DNA from: JAHWKS01 sp964458385 | GTDB taxonomy: Bacteria; Planctomycetota; Planctomycetia; Pirellulales; Pirellulaceae | Direction: 5' to 3' | Assembly: GCA_964458385.1 (NCBI GenBank) | Contig: CAYWIS010000161.1 | Location: 1 to 13,795 of the forward strand | DNA length: 13,795 bases | Shown here: piece by piece, positions 1 through 6,399 of the stretch | Position numbering within the stretch: position 1 is the stretch's first letter | How the letters are laid out: each line of letters starts with the position of its first letter | Notes under the pieces: generated by a model | Seen by the model: the letters and a program-made list of their open reading frames with translations, nothing else | What the model was told of the DNA's origin: nothing | Databases searched by the model: none | Program-made: the position numbers and the translations under genes

Positions 1-1079
1 GCATGCAGTTTGATCGCGGCTTCCTCTCGCCGCACTTTGTGACCGACCCCGACAACGTCTTGGTCGAGCTGGAAGACTGCTACATTCTGGTCTACGAAGA
101 AAAGATCTCGACCAACAAGAAGCTCATTCCGCTCTTGGAGGCCATTAGCAAGGCCAACAAACCGCTGTTGATCATCGCCGAAGACGTGGAAGGCGAGGCG
201 CTGGCCACCTTGGTGGTCAACAAGCTCAAGGGCATTCTGCAAGTCTGTGCGGTCAAGGCTCCCGGTTATGGCGACCGCCGCAAGGCGATGCTGGGCGACA
301 TCGCCGTGCTGACCGGCGCCGAGCCGATCTTCAAGGATCGCGGCATCGACCTGGAAAACGTCCGCTTGGCTGACCTGGGCCGCGCCAAGAAGGTGAAGGT
401 CACTTCGGAAGACACGACCATTGTGGGCGGCGCCGGCAAGAAGCCCGCCATTGAAGGTCGGGCTCAGCAGATTCGCGACGAGATCGAACGCACCGACAGC
501 GAATACGATCGCGAGAAGCTCCAAGAGCGTTTGGCTAAGCTGGCCGGCGGCGTGGCCCAGATCAACGTGGGTGCCGCGACCGAAACCGAAATGAAGGAGC
601 GCAAGTACCTGATCGAAGACGCCAAGGCGGCCACCCAAGCGGCTCTGGAGGAAGGCATTGTGCCGGGCGGCGGCGTGGCCCTGATTCGTTCGGCGCCGGC
701 TCTGGAAAAGGCCATTAAGGATCTAGAAGGCGACGAGCGTCTTGGCGCCGAGATTGTGCGGAACGTGCTCGACATGCCGCTCCGCGCTATCGCCGAGAAC
801 GCCGGTCTGGACGGCTCGGTGGTGGTGTCTCGGGTTCGCAAGCTCAAGGGCAAGACCGAAGGCTACAACGCCGACACGGGCGAGTACACCGACCTGGTCA
901 AGGCGGGCGTGATCGATCCGGCCAAGGTGGTCAAGACCGCCCTGCAAAACGCGGTCAGCGTTGCTTCGTTGCTGATCACCACCGAATCGCTGATCACCGA
1001 AATTCCGAAGGAGGAGTCGGGCAATGATCACGATCATCACCACGATCATGGCATGGGCGGCATGGAGGGGATGATGTAG
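1..1079 (+). CDS. groEL: Chaperonin GroEL, first copy (5'-truncated, C-terminal two thirds)
   Basis: Large subunit of the GroEL/GroES ATP-driven protein-folding chamber in the cytoplasm. The gene is cut by the window start: the first readable residues (MQFDRGFLSP) match about residue 193 of E. coli GroEL, so the ATG at 3 is an internal methionine and roughly 190 N-terminal residues are missing. Family hallmarks seen are KPLLIIAEDVEGEALATLVVN and VKAPGYGDRRKAML in the apical domain, YDREKLQERLAKLAGGVA, and the IEDAKAATQAALEEG / PGGGVAL segment, whose Asp corresponds to the catalytic D398 of E. coli. The tail is unusual: a histidine/aspartate cluster (DHDHHHDH) followed by GMGGMEGMM. By my alignment the position equivalent to E. 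coli Tyr203 is His (LSPHF). groES follows after 154 bases, the reverse of the common groES-groEL order. Identity is certain; which paralogue is the housekeeping one is not. Confidence 0.97.
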   Translation, partial: MQFDRGFLSPHFVTDPDNVLVELEDCYILVYEEKISTNKKLIPLLEAISKANKPLLIIAEDVEGEALATLVVNKLKGILQVCAVKAPGYGDRRKAMLGDIAVLTGAEPIFKDRGIDLENVRLADLGRAKKVKVTSEDTTIVGGAGKKPAIEGRAQQIRDEIERTDSEYDREKLQERLAKLAGGVAQINVGAATETEMKERKYLIEDAKAATQAALEEGIVPGGGVALIRSAPALEKAIKDLEGDERLGAEIVRNVLDMPLRAIAENAGLDGSVVVSRVRKLKGKTEGYNADTGEYTDLVKAGVIDPAKVVKTALQNAVSVASLLITTESLITEIPKEESGNDHDHHHDHGMGGMEGMM

Positions 1080-1135
1080 TCCCTCCGCGCTTGGCGCCGC
1101 TTCTCGCCACGCGCCGCCACAACCAACATTCCTGG

Positions 1136-1156
1136 CCGGGGGCTTGGAGCCCCCGG
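1136..1156. repeat. Perfect 9-bp hairpin between groEL and groES
   Basis: ccgggggct and agcccccgg form a perfect 9-bp stem around a 3-base loop (tgg), in the 154-base gap between the first groEL and groES. No T-run follows, so it is not a standard intrinsic terminator. It could stabilise or process the mRNA, or be one of the short palindromes scattered in this genome. Confidence 0.6.
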
Positions 1157-1233
1157 ATTGCTCCGGCGGCGATCAACCCGCCAATCACTCGCTAACAAGA
1201 CAAACTAACCCAACCCACGAAGGAAACTTGAAC

Positions 1234-1536
1234 ATGGCTAACGTTAAACTCCGTCCTCTGGAAGATCGCGTTGTGGTCGAGCCGCTCGAAGCCGAAGAAG
1301 TTACCGCCGGCGGCATCGTGCTGCCCGACGTGGCGAAGGAAAAACCGCAGCGCGGCCGTGTGATCGCGGTCGGCCCGGGCAAGCTCCTGGACAACGGCCA
1401 GCGCGGCGCGCTGTCGGTCTCGGTGGGCGATGAAGTGATCTTCGCCAAGTGGGGCGGCAGCGAGGTGGAGATCAACGGCGACGAAGTCAAGATCCTCCGC
1501 GAGAGCGACATCCTGGCCAAGATTGTTAACGAGTAA
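1234..1536 (+). CDS. groES: Co-chaperonin GroES
   Basis: Ten-kilodalton lid of the GroEL chamber, forming a heptameric cap in the cytoplasm. The protein has 100 residues, normal for the family. The N-terminus MANVKLRPLEDRVVVEPLEAEE is typical. The mobile loop that docks on GroEL is visible at about residues 20-36, with the hydrophobic IVL tripeptide at 28-30. The C-terminus has the usual ILRESDILAKI motif. I chose the ATG at 1234 over the in-frame ATG at 1144 because the family N-terminus begins there and an AGGA Shine-Dalgarno (1221-1224) lies 9 bases upstream. It sits between two groEL genes, so one lid may serve both large subunits; that is inference. No CIRCE operator was found upstream. 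Confidence 0.98.
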   Translation: MANVKLRPLEDRVVVEPLEAEEVTAGGIVLPDVAKEKPQRGRVIAVGPGKLLDNGQRGALSVSVGDEVIFAKWGGSEVEINGDEVKILRESDILAKIVNE

Positions 1537-1577
1537 CGCACGTCAAACGCTGCGAACTCTTTCGCAACAGCGCAATA

Positions 1578-1600
1578 GCCGGAGGCGAACAGCCTCCGGC
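1578..1600 (+). repeat. Palindromic repeat, copy 1 (CCGGAGGC-GAACA-GCCTCCGG type)
   Basis: A perfect 9-bp stem (gccggaggc / gcctccggc) around the loop gaaca, 42 bases after groES. The same core recurs in opposite orientation at 1642-1662 and, diverged, at 12421-12441 and 12630-12650. All copies are intergenic. It resembles a REP-like dispersed palindrome; no transposase is nearby. Confidence 0.8.
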
Positions 1601-1641
1601 CTTGAGCGCGTCAGTTCAGGCGGCCATTAAGGCGCGAATAT

Positions 1642-1662
1642 CCGGAGGCTATTCGCCTCCGG
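1642..1662 (-). repeat. Palindromic repeat, copy 2 (inverted relative to copy 1)
   Basis: ccggaggc and gcctccgg form a perfect 8-bp stem around tattc. Read on the minus strand the element is the copy-1 sequence with one changed loop base (gaata for gaaca). The two copies therefore face each other across about 41 bases between groES and the second groEL, and could also pair with each other into a larger structure. Confidence 0.8.
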
Positions 1663-1743
1663 GCTAGGACGAGGGTGAATGCAAGCTCCCGCATTGCCCG
1701 TTGCGTTTAACCATTCCAAATCACTTTACAAGGACTTGCCACC

Positions 1744-3360
1744 GTGGCTAAACAACTCCTCTTTGAAGACCACGCCCGCACGAAGATGCTGGAAGGCGTG
1801 AACAAGCTGGCCAACGCGGTCGCGGTCACCCTGGGCCCCACCGGGCGGAACGTGATCATCTCTAAGTCGTTCGGCGGCCCCAAGGTAACCAAAGACGGCG
1901 TTTCGGTCGCTAAGGAAATCGAACTGGAGGACCGCTTTGAGAACATGGGCGCCAAGCTCGTGGTCGAAGTGGCCCAAAAGACGTCGGACCTGGCCGGCGA
2001 CGGCACCACCACCGCCACCGTGCTGGCCCGCGAGATTTACAAGGAAGGGCTGCGGAACATCGTGGCCGGCAGCAACCCGACCGCCCTGCGGCGCGGCATC
2101 GAAAAGGCCGTAGACGCCTGCGAAGCCAAGCTGCGTGACATGGCCAAGTCGGTCGACAGCCCCGAAGAGATCACTCAAGTTGGCGCCATCAGCGCCAATA
2201 ACGACCGTTCGGTCGGCGAGATGCTCTCCGAGGCGCTCCAGCGCGTTGGCCGGCACGGCGTTATCACCTTGGAGGAAGGCAAAGCGACAGAAACCGAAGT
2301 CAAGTACGTCGACGGTATGCAGTTCGACAAGGGCTTCATCTCGCCGTACTTCATCAACCGTCCGGCCGAGATGGATTGCTACCTGGAGGACTGCTACATC
2401 CTCCTGCACGAGAAGAAGATCAGCAACCTGCGCGACCTGATCCCCTTGCTGGAGCAGGTCAGCCAGACCGGCAAGCCGCTGTTGATCATTGCTGAAGACG
2501 TCGACGGCGAAGCCCTGACGCTGTTGGTGGTCAACAAGCTCCGCGGCCTCTTGAACGTGTGCGCGGTCAAGGCGCCTGGCTTTGGCGATCGCCGCAAGGC
2601 GATGCTCGGCGACATTGCCGTGTTGACCGGCGGCACACTCATTAGCGAAGACCTGGGCATCAAGCTGGAGAACGTCAAGCTAGAGCACCTGGGTCGCGCC
2701 GGTCGGGTGACGGTCGATCGAAACAGCACGACCATCGTGGAAGGGGCCGGCGACAAGGAAGAGGTCGAGAAGCGCGTCGCGCAGCTCCGTCGCCAGATTG
2801 AGCAGAGCGACAGCGAGTATGACAAAGAGAAGTTCCAAGAGCGGGTCGCTAAGCTGACCGGCGGCGTGGCGGTGATCTCGGTCGGCGCCGAGACCGAAAC
2901 CGACATGAAGCAGAAGAAGGACCTCATTGAAGACGCCCTGCACGCTACCCGTGCGGCGGTCGAAGAGGGCATCCTTCCCGGCGGCGGCGTGGCCTTGTTG
3001 CGGTGCCAGCCGGCGTTGGACAAGCTGATCAAGTCGCTAGAAGGCGACGAACTGGTCGGCGCCCAAATTGTCCGGCGCGCCTTGGAAGCCCCCTTGCGTC
3101 AGATCGCCCACAACGGCGGCCGCGACGGGGCGGTGATCGTCGACGAACTGCGCGATAAGCCGGAGACCACCGGCTTTGACGGCAACAGCGGCGAGTACGT
3201 CGACATGTTCAAGGCCGGCATTATTGACCCGGTGAAGGTGGTGCGCACCGCTCTGCGGAACGCGGCCAGCATTTCGGCCCTGATGCTGACCACCGAAACC
3301 ATGGTCACGAACCTTGAGAAAGAGGACAAGCAGCAGCGAGTTGAAGGGGTGGTCCGTTAG
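1744..3360 (+). CDS. groEL: Chaperonin GroEL, second copy (complete, no GGM tail)
   Basis: Complete 538-residue Hsp60 chaperonin, close to the usual 540-550. It starts at GTG 1744, with an AAGGA Shine-Dalgarno (1730-1734) 9 bases upstream and the family-typical N-terminus MAKQLLFEDHAR. ATP-site motifs are intact: TLGPTGRNV, TKDGVSVAKEI (Asp equivalent to D52), AGDGTTTAT (equivalent to D87) and IEDALHATRAAVEEG (equivalent to D398), plus PGGGVAL. The apical substrate/GroES-binding face reads MQFDKGFISPYF. The last residues (NLEKEDKQQRVEGVVR) are charged and lack the Gly-Gly-Met tail that projects into the chamber in ordinary GroEL. With the tailed first copy two genes upstream, this suggests a specialised paralogue. 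It lies 207 bases after groES, with two inverted repeats between, and an intrinsic terminator follows at 3390-3427. Confidence 0.98.
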   Translation: MAKQLLFEDHARTKMLEGVNKLANAVAVTLGPTGRNVIISKSFGGPKVTKDGVSVAKEIELEDRFENMGAKLVVEVAQKTSDLAGDGTTTATVLAREIYKEGLRNIVAGSNPTALRRGIEKAVDACEAKLRDMAKSVDSPEEITQVGAISANNDRSVGEMLSEALQRVGRHGVITLEEGKATETEVKYVDGMQFDKGFISPYFINRPAEMDCYLEDCYILLHEKKISNLRDLIPLLEQVSQTGKPLLIIAEDVDGEALTLLVVNKLRGLLNVCAVKAPGFGDRRKAMLGDIAVLTGGTLISEDLGIKLENVKLEHLGRAGRVTVDRNSTTIVEGAGDKEEVEKRVAQLRRQIEQSDSEYDKEKFQERVAKLTGGVAVISVGAETETDMKQKKDLIEDALHATRAAVEEGILPGGGVALLRCQPALDKLIKSLEGDELVGAQIVRRALEAPLRQIAHNGGRDGAVIVDELRDKPETTGFDGNSGEYVDMFKAGIIDPVKVVRTALRNAASISALMLTTETMVTNLEKEDKQQRVEGVVR

Positions 3361-3389
3361 TCCCGTCGCTCGCTGATGATCATATTTCT

Positions 3390-3427
3390 CGGGCGCGCCG
3401 GATCCCCTGATCCTGCGCGTCCGTTTT
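3390..3427 (+). terminator. Intrinsic terminator after the second groEL
   Basis: A 9-bp stem (cgggcgcgc 3390-3398 with gcgcgtccg 3415-3423, one G-U), a single c/t mismatch, a 5-bp inner stem (ggatc / gatcc) and a ccct loop, directly followed by TTTT. It lies 30 bases after the groEL stop. It should separate the groEL/groES transcript from dnaJ-grpE. Confidence 0.8.
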
Positions 3428-3459
3428 GCTATGTACAAAAAAAGGAAGAAGCACTAACT

Positions 3460-3604
3460 CCAGGGACGAAGCGCCAGGAAGGATGGCTGCGAAGCAGACC
3501 GGGCAGGCCGCGGGGAAGCGGTTTTGGTCTGGGCCTCGCACTTCGTCCTGGCTCTTGCTCCCGGGGCGCTCCTTCTGACTGCTTTGTGCTTCGCCCTTTG
3601 CAGT
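3460..3604. other. Structured intergenic region ahead of dnaJ
   Basis: Between the terminator and dnaJ, several nested complementary segments can be read. ccagg-g-acgaag (3460-3471) pairs with cttcgtcctgg (3541-3551), 11 bp with one bulged g. Inside, cagacc (3495-3500) pairs with ggtctg (3526-3531) and ccgc (3508-3511) with gcgg (3518-3521). A further short pair, actgc/gcagt (3578-3604), ends 19 bases before the dnaJ start. Possible roles are a dnaJ leader, a heat-sensitive mRNA structure or a small RNA on either strand. On the minus strand a run of seven Ts (3437-3443) lies 16 bases beyond the outer stem, too far for a standard terminator. The short open frames here resemble no protein I know. 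Confidence 0.4.
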
Positions 3605-3623
3605 AGCCTTTCTTTGCCTGGCG

Positions 3624-4781
3624 ATGGCCGTCATGTCGGAAAAACGCGATTATTACGAAGTGCTCGGAGTTTCGCGCACGGCCACGCAAGCCGAGATCGC
3701 CGCGGCCTATCGAAAGAAGGCCATCAAGTACCACCCCGACCATTGCAAGGAAGAGGGGGCGGCTGAGAAGTTTAAAGAATGCGCCGAAGCGTTCGAGGTT
3801 CTTAACGATCCCGACAAGCGGGCCTTGTACGATCAGTATGGCCACGCCGGCGTGCAGCGCGCGGGCGCCGGTCCGCAATTCCACGACGTAGAAGACATCT
3901 TCGACGCCTTCAACGACATGTTCGGCGGCGGGATGTTCGGCGACATCTTCGGCGGCCGGTCGCGTCGGTCGCGCCGTCCTCGTCGTGGGAACGATGTTCG
4001 CTGTGACGTAACTCTGGACTTGGAAGAAGCGGCCTTCGGTGTGCGGAAAACGGTCGAATTCGACCGGAATGAGCCTTGTGGCGAATGCCGCGGTTCAGGC
4101 GCTGCGCCGGGCTCGCAGCCGCAACAATGTCCACGCTGCCACGGCCACGGGCAGATTGTGCAGTCGGCGGGCATCCTCCGGGTGCAAACAACATGTCCGC
4201 AGTGCAACGGAGCCGGCACCGTCGTGACCGAACCCTGCCGCAACTGCCGCGGTCGCGGATACGTCAGCGTGCGGCGGAAGATGGAAGTGGCGATTCCCGC
4301 GGGCGTGGATGATGGCATGCAGGTGCGGCTCGCTGGCGAAGGCGAACCCAGCCCCAATGGCGGCCCGCCGGGCGACTGCTACTGCTTCATCCATGTGCGC
4401 AAGCACCCGATCTTCGAGCGCGACGGCACGCACCTCATCTTGCGGCTTCCGATCAGTTACAGCCAGGCCGCGCTCGGGGCGACGGTTGAGGCGCCTACGC
4501 TACGCGGACGAGAAGAGCTTGTGATCCCGCCCGGCACGCAATCGGGCGAGGTGTTCCGCGTGCGTGGCAAGGGCATTGTCGATCCTCGCACGGGTCGCTA
4601 CGGCGACCTGCTGGTGCAGACGTATATTGAAGTTCCCAAGAAGTTGTCCAAAGCGCAAGAAGAGTTGTTGCGAAAACTGGCCGAAGTCGAGAACGTCGAA
4701 GTTGCGCCCGAACGCCGCAGTTTCCTGGAAAAGATTCGCGATTACTTCACCACCCAAAACGAGAATCAAGATTCCGCCTAA
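3624..4781 (+). CDS. dnaJ: Chaperone protein DnaJ
   Basis: Full-length type I J-protein of 385 residues, the Hsp40 co-chaperone that delivers clients to DnaK and triggers its ATPase. The J domain spans about 8-75, with the invariant HPD at 37-39. A short Gly/Phe-rich part follows at about 95-111 (DMFGGGMFGDIFGG), then an arginine-rich stretch. The zinc-binding region has all four CxxCxGxG motifs: CGECRGSG (152), CPRCHGHG (169), CPQCNGAG (191) and CRNCRGRG (205). The C-terminal client-binding domains include VAIPAGVDDGMQVRLAGEGE and RGKGI. The start is uncertain by three codons: ATG 3633 gives the more typical MSEKRDYYEVLG, and neither start has a clear Shine-Dalgarno. grpE follows 120 bases downstream; dnaK is not in the window. 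Confidence 0.97.
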   Translation: MAVMSEKRDYYEVLGVSRTATQAEIAAAYRKKAIKYHPDHCKEEGAAEKFKECAEAFEVLNDPDKRALYDQYGHAGVQRAGAGPQFHDVEDIFDAFNDMFGGGMFGDIFGGRSRRSRRPRRGNDVRCDVTLDLEEAAFGVRKTVEFDRNEPCGECRGSGAAPGSQPQQCPRCHGHGQIVQSAGILRVQTTCPQCNGAGTVVTEPCRNCRGRGYVSVRRKMEVAIPAGVDDGMQVRLAGEGEPSPNGGPPGDCYCFIHVRKHPIFERDGTHLILRLPISYSQAALGATVEAPTLRGREELVIPPGTQSGEVFRVRGKGIVDPRTGRYGDLLVQTYIEVPKKLSKAQEELLRKLAEVENVEVAPERRSFLEKIRDYFTTQNENQDSA

Positions 4782-4901
4782 CGCCGGCGACGCCGTTGGC
4801 GGCCGACTCATGACAACCCCAGGTAGCGCCGATTGGCCAGTCGGGACCGACGCCCCGGCTGGTCTCGCAAGCTGACGGCCTTTTACCGGAGAGCCTTACT
4901 G

Positions 4902-5486
4902 ATGAGCGAACAAACCCATCCTGAACATCAGCCACGTCCTGAGCAAGACGAACAGAACACGGCGTCTCAAGTTCCTCCCGAGGCGGCCGCTGCCGAAGAA
5001 GCGGCCTCTGCGCCCGAAGTGCAAGAGTGCGACCGTCTCCAACAAGAGTTGGCCGAGGCGCAAAAGCAATTGCTGCGCGCCCAGGCCGACCTGGAGAACT
5101 ATCGCCGCCGCGTGCGCCGCGAAATGGAGGAGGAGCGCCGCTTCGCTGCGGCGCCGCTAATGCGCGACCTCTTCCCCGCCATGGATAATTTGCAACGAGC
5201 CATCGACGCGGCCGAGAAGAACGGCGCAGCGACCAGCCTAGTGGAGGGCGTGCGAATGGTGGCCCAACAAATCGCCCAGGTGCTGGAGCAACACGGCTGC
5301 CGTCGAATTCCCACAAAGAACGAGGTTTTTGATCCGCATCGGCACGAAGCCGTCGCCCAGCAACCGAGCGATGAACACCCCGCGGGAACCATCGTCCTGG
5401 AGACTCTGGCCGGCTACGAGCTTCATGATCGCGTCCTTCGCCCGGCCCAAGTGATCGTGTCGTCAGGTCCCGCCAACCCGTCCTAA
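4902..5486 (+). CDS. grpE: Nucleotide exchange factor GrpE
   Basis: GrpE releases ADP from DnaK, completing the DnaJ-DnaK-GrpE cycle in the cytoplasm. The protein has 194 residues, typical for the family. The first 40 or so are an acidic, Gln/Ala-rich disordered segment. A long coiled-coil helix follows (about 41-82, with RAQADLENYRRRVRREMEEE), then the helical bundle (LMRDLFPAMDNLQRAI, about 86-101) and the C-terminal beta domain with the family signature around FDPHRHEAV (143-151) and LETLAGYELHDRVLRPAQV (166-184). I chose ATG 4902 over the in-frame ATG at 4833 because a GGAG sequence (4888-4891) lies 10 bases upstream and the extra residues do not look like GrpE. It probably shares a transcript with dnaJ. 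Confidence 0.96.
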   Translation: MSEQTHPEHQPRPEQDEQNTASQVPPEAAAAEEAASAPEVQECDRLQQELAEAQKQLLRAQADLENYRRRVRREMEEERRFAAAPLMRDLFPAMDNLQRAIDAAEKNGAATSLVEGVRMVAQQIAQVLEQHGCRRIPTKNEVFDPHRHEAVAQQPSDEHPAGTIVLETLAGYELHDRVLRPAQVIVSSGPANPS

Positions 5487-5574
5487 AGGGCCGCGCGGCG
5501 GGCGGTTGCCCCCTCGTGGCCCATGGTGAGCTTTCAACTTTCGTCCTGAATGTTTCCTTTGGGAGTCACATACA

Positions 5575-5871
5575 ATGCCCACCTATGATTACCGCTGCCA
5601 AGGCTGCGGTCACGAGTTTGAGATTTTCCAGTCGATCAGCGCCGACGAGTTGTGCAAATGTCCGGAATGCGGCAAGCCCAAGCTGCAACGGCTGATGGGC
5701 GGAGGCGCTGCAATCGTGTTCAAAGGCTCGGGCTTCTACCAGACCGATTATCGGAGCGAGAGCTACAAGAAGAGCGCCGCAGCCGATAAGCCCTCCTCCA
5801 CCGAAACCAAGTCGGAAAGCAAATCCGAAACCAAGTCGACCGCATCCACAGAAAGCACGTCGTCCAAGTAA
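5575..5871 (+). CDS. FmdB-type zinc ribbon protein
   Basis: Small protein of 98 residues beginning MPTYDYRCQGCGHEFE, the signature of the FmdB/CxxC_CXXC_SSSS putative regulatory family. Two CxxC pairs (C8/C11 and C29/C32) should bind one zinc ion, and a conserved GSGFYQTDY motif follows at about 59-67. The last 30 residues are a Ser/Thr/Lys/Glu-rich, probably disordered tail (repeats of TKSES/SETKST). A GGGAG Shine-Dalgarno (5561-5565) lies 9 bases before the ATG. The family is named for a protein proposed to regulate an amidase/formamidase operon, but its general function is not settled. It follows grpE by 88 bases with no evident terminator, so readthrough from the dnaJ-grpE transcript is possible. 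Confidence 0.9.
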   Translation: MPTYDYRCQGCGHEFEIFQSISADELCKCPECGKPKLQRLMGGGAAIVFKGSGFYQTDYRSESYKKSAAADKPSSTETKSESKSETKSTASTESTSSK

Positions 5872-6008
5872 GCCAGAGCACCCAATGGCGCCACGCGCGG
5901 TGACTAACAGCATAGAATAAGTTAAGTACCTACGCTGGCGGGCGCGGCAGGACCGCCCTCCGGGCGAAAGTTACGTTTGGCCGTATATCGATTTGCCACC
6001 TGCCCATC

Positions 6009-6191
6009 ATGCAGTTGACCTGTCCTATCTGTCACCGCCTGTTCGAGAGTGAACAATCAACCGCGATGCCGTTCTGTAGCATCCGGTGTAAGCAGATCGA
6101 CCTGGGACGCTGGCTCGACGAGCGCTACAGCGTCCCGGTCGAGCGTGAAACCGACGAACTGGACGACTTGCCCGAAGAATATCTCGACTGA
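6009..6191 (+). CDS. yacG: Zinc protein YacG, DNA gyrase inhibitor family
   Basis: Sixty-residue protein with the YacG pattern: CPIC at 5-8, then PFCSIRCKQIDLGRWLDERY at 21-40, whose C23 and C27 complete a four-Cys zinc site. An acidic C-terminus (DELDDLPEEYLD) follows. In E. coli YacG binds the GyrB subunit and blocks DNA binding by gyrase; that this copy does the same is inferred from family membership. No strong Shine-Dalgarno is visible, but the ATG at 6009 fits the family N-terminus. It sits 137 bases after the FmdB-type gene in an intergenic stretch where I see no clear promoter. It is easily missed because of its size. Confidence 0.92.
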   Translation: MQLTCPICHRLFESEQSTAMPFCSIRCKQIDLGRWLDERYSVPVERETDELDDLPEEYLD

Positions 6192-6267
6192 GTCGCGCCC
6201 CTGCGCGGGCTCCTCTTTTCCACCGCCGATCTGACGGACGCCGTCGGCCGCGGCCCCGCTCTTGTTG

Positions 6268-6284
6268 TGGGGCGATGCGCCCCA
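6268..6284. repeat. Hairpin tggggcg-atg-cgcccca
   Basis: A perfect 7-bp stem with a 3-base loop between yacG and the DUF1080 gene. No T-run follows. It may mark the end of the yacG transcript, but this is weak. Confidence 0.35.
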
Positions 6285-6339
6285 TTGCTCGCCTTTAACG
6301 CCAGGTTGCTGGGCCGCATGCGCCGCGGAGCGCCGGGCG

Positions 6340-6348
6340 TGGTATATT
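6340..6348 (+). promoter_or_regulatory. Candidate extended -10 promoter for the DUF1080 gene
   Basis: TGG-TATATT matches an extended -10 element (TGn plus a hexamer close to TATAAT) in otherwise GC-rich DNA, about 50 bases before the ATG at 6400. No convincing -35 hexamer lies at the usual distance, which extended -10 promoters can tolerate. Confidence 0.45.
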
Positions 6349-6399
6349 GGCACGCATCGAAGGTATGTTGTCTTTGTTCATCCAACGAGTGAGACTTCG

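Noticed and set aside
3449..3459. Possible CIRCE heat-shock half-site (gcactaa) ahead of dnaJ
   Set aside because: There is no inverted GAGTGCTAA-like partner at 9 bases, and no CIRCE match upstream of groES or the second groEL either.
3376..3606. Plus-strand 76-residue open frame between groEL and dnaJ
   Set aside because: It runs through the terminator hairpin and the structured region, lacks a good ribosome-binding site, and its translation resembles no protein.
4747..5316. Minus-strand 189-residue open frame opposite dnaJ/grpE
   Set aside because: Arg/Pro/Gly-rich shadow of the GC-rich grpE gene with no family features.
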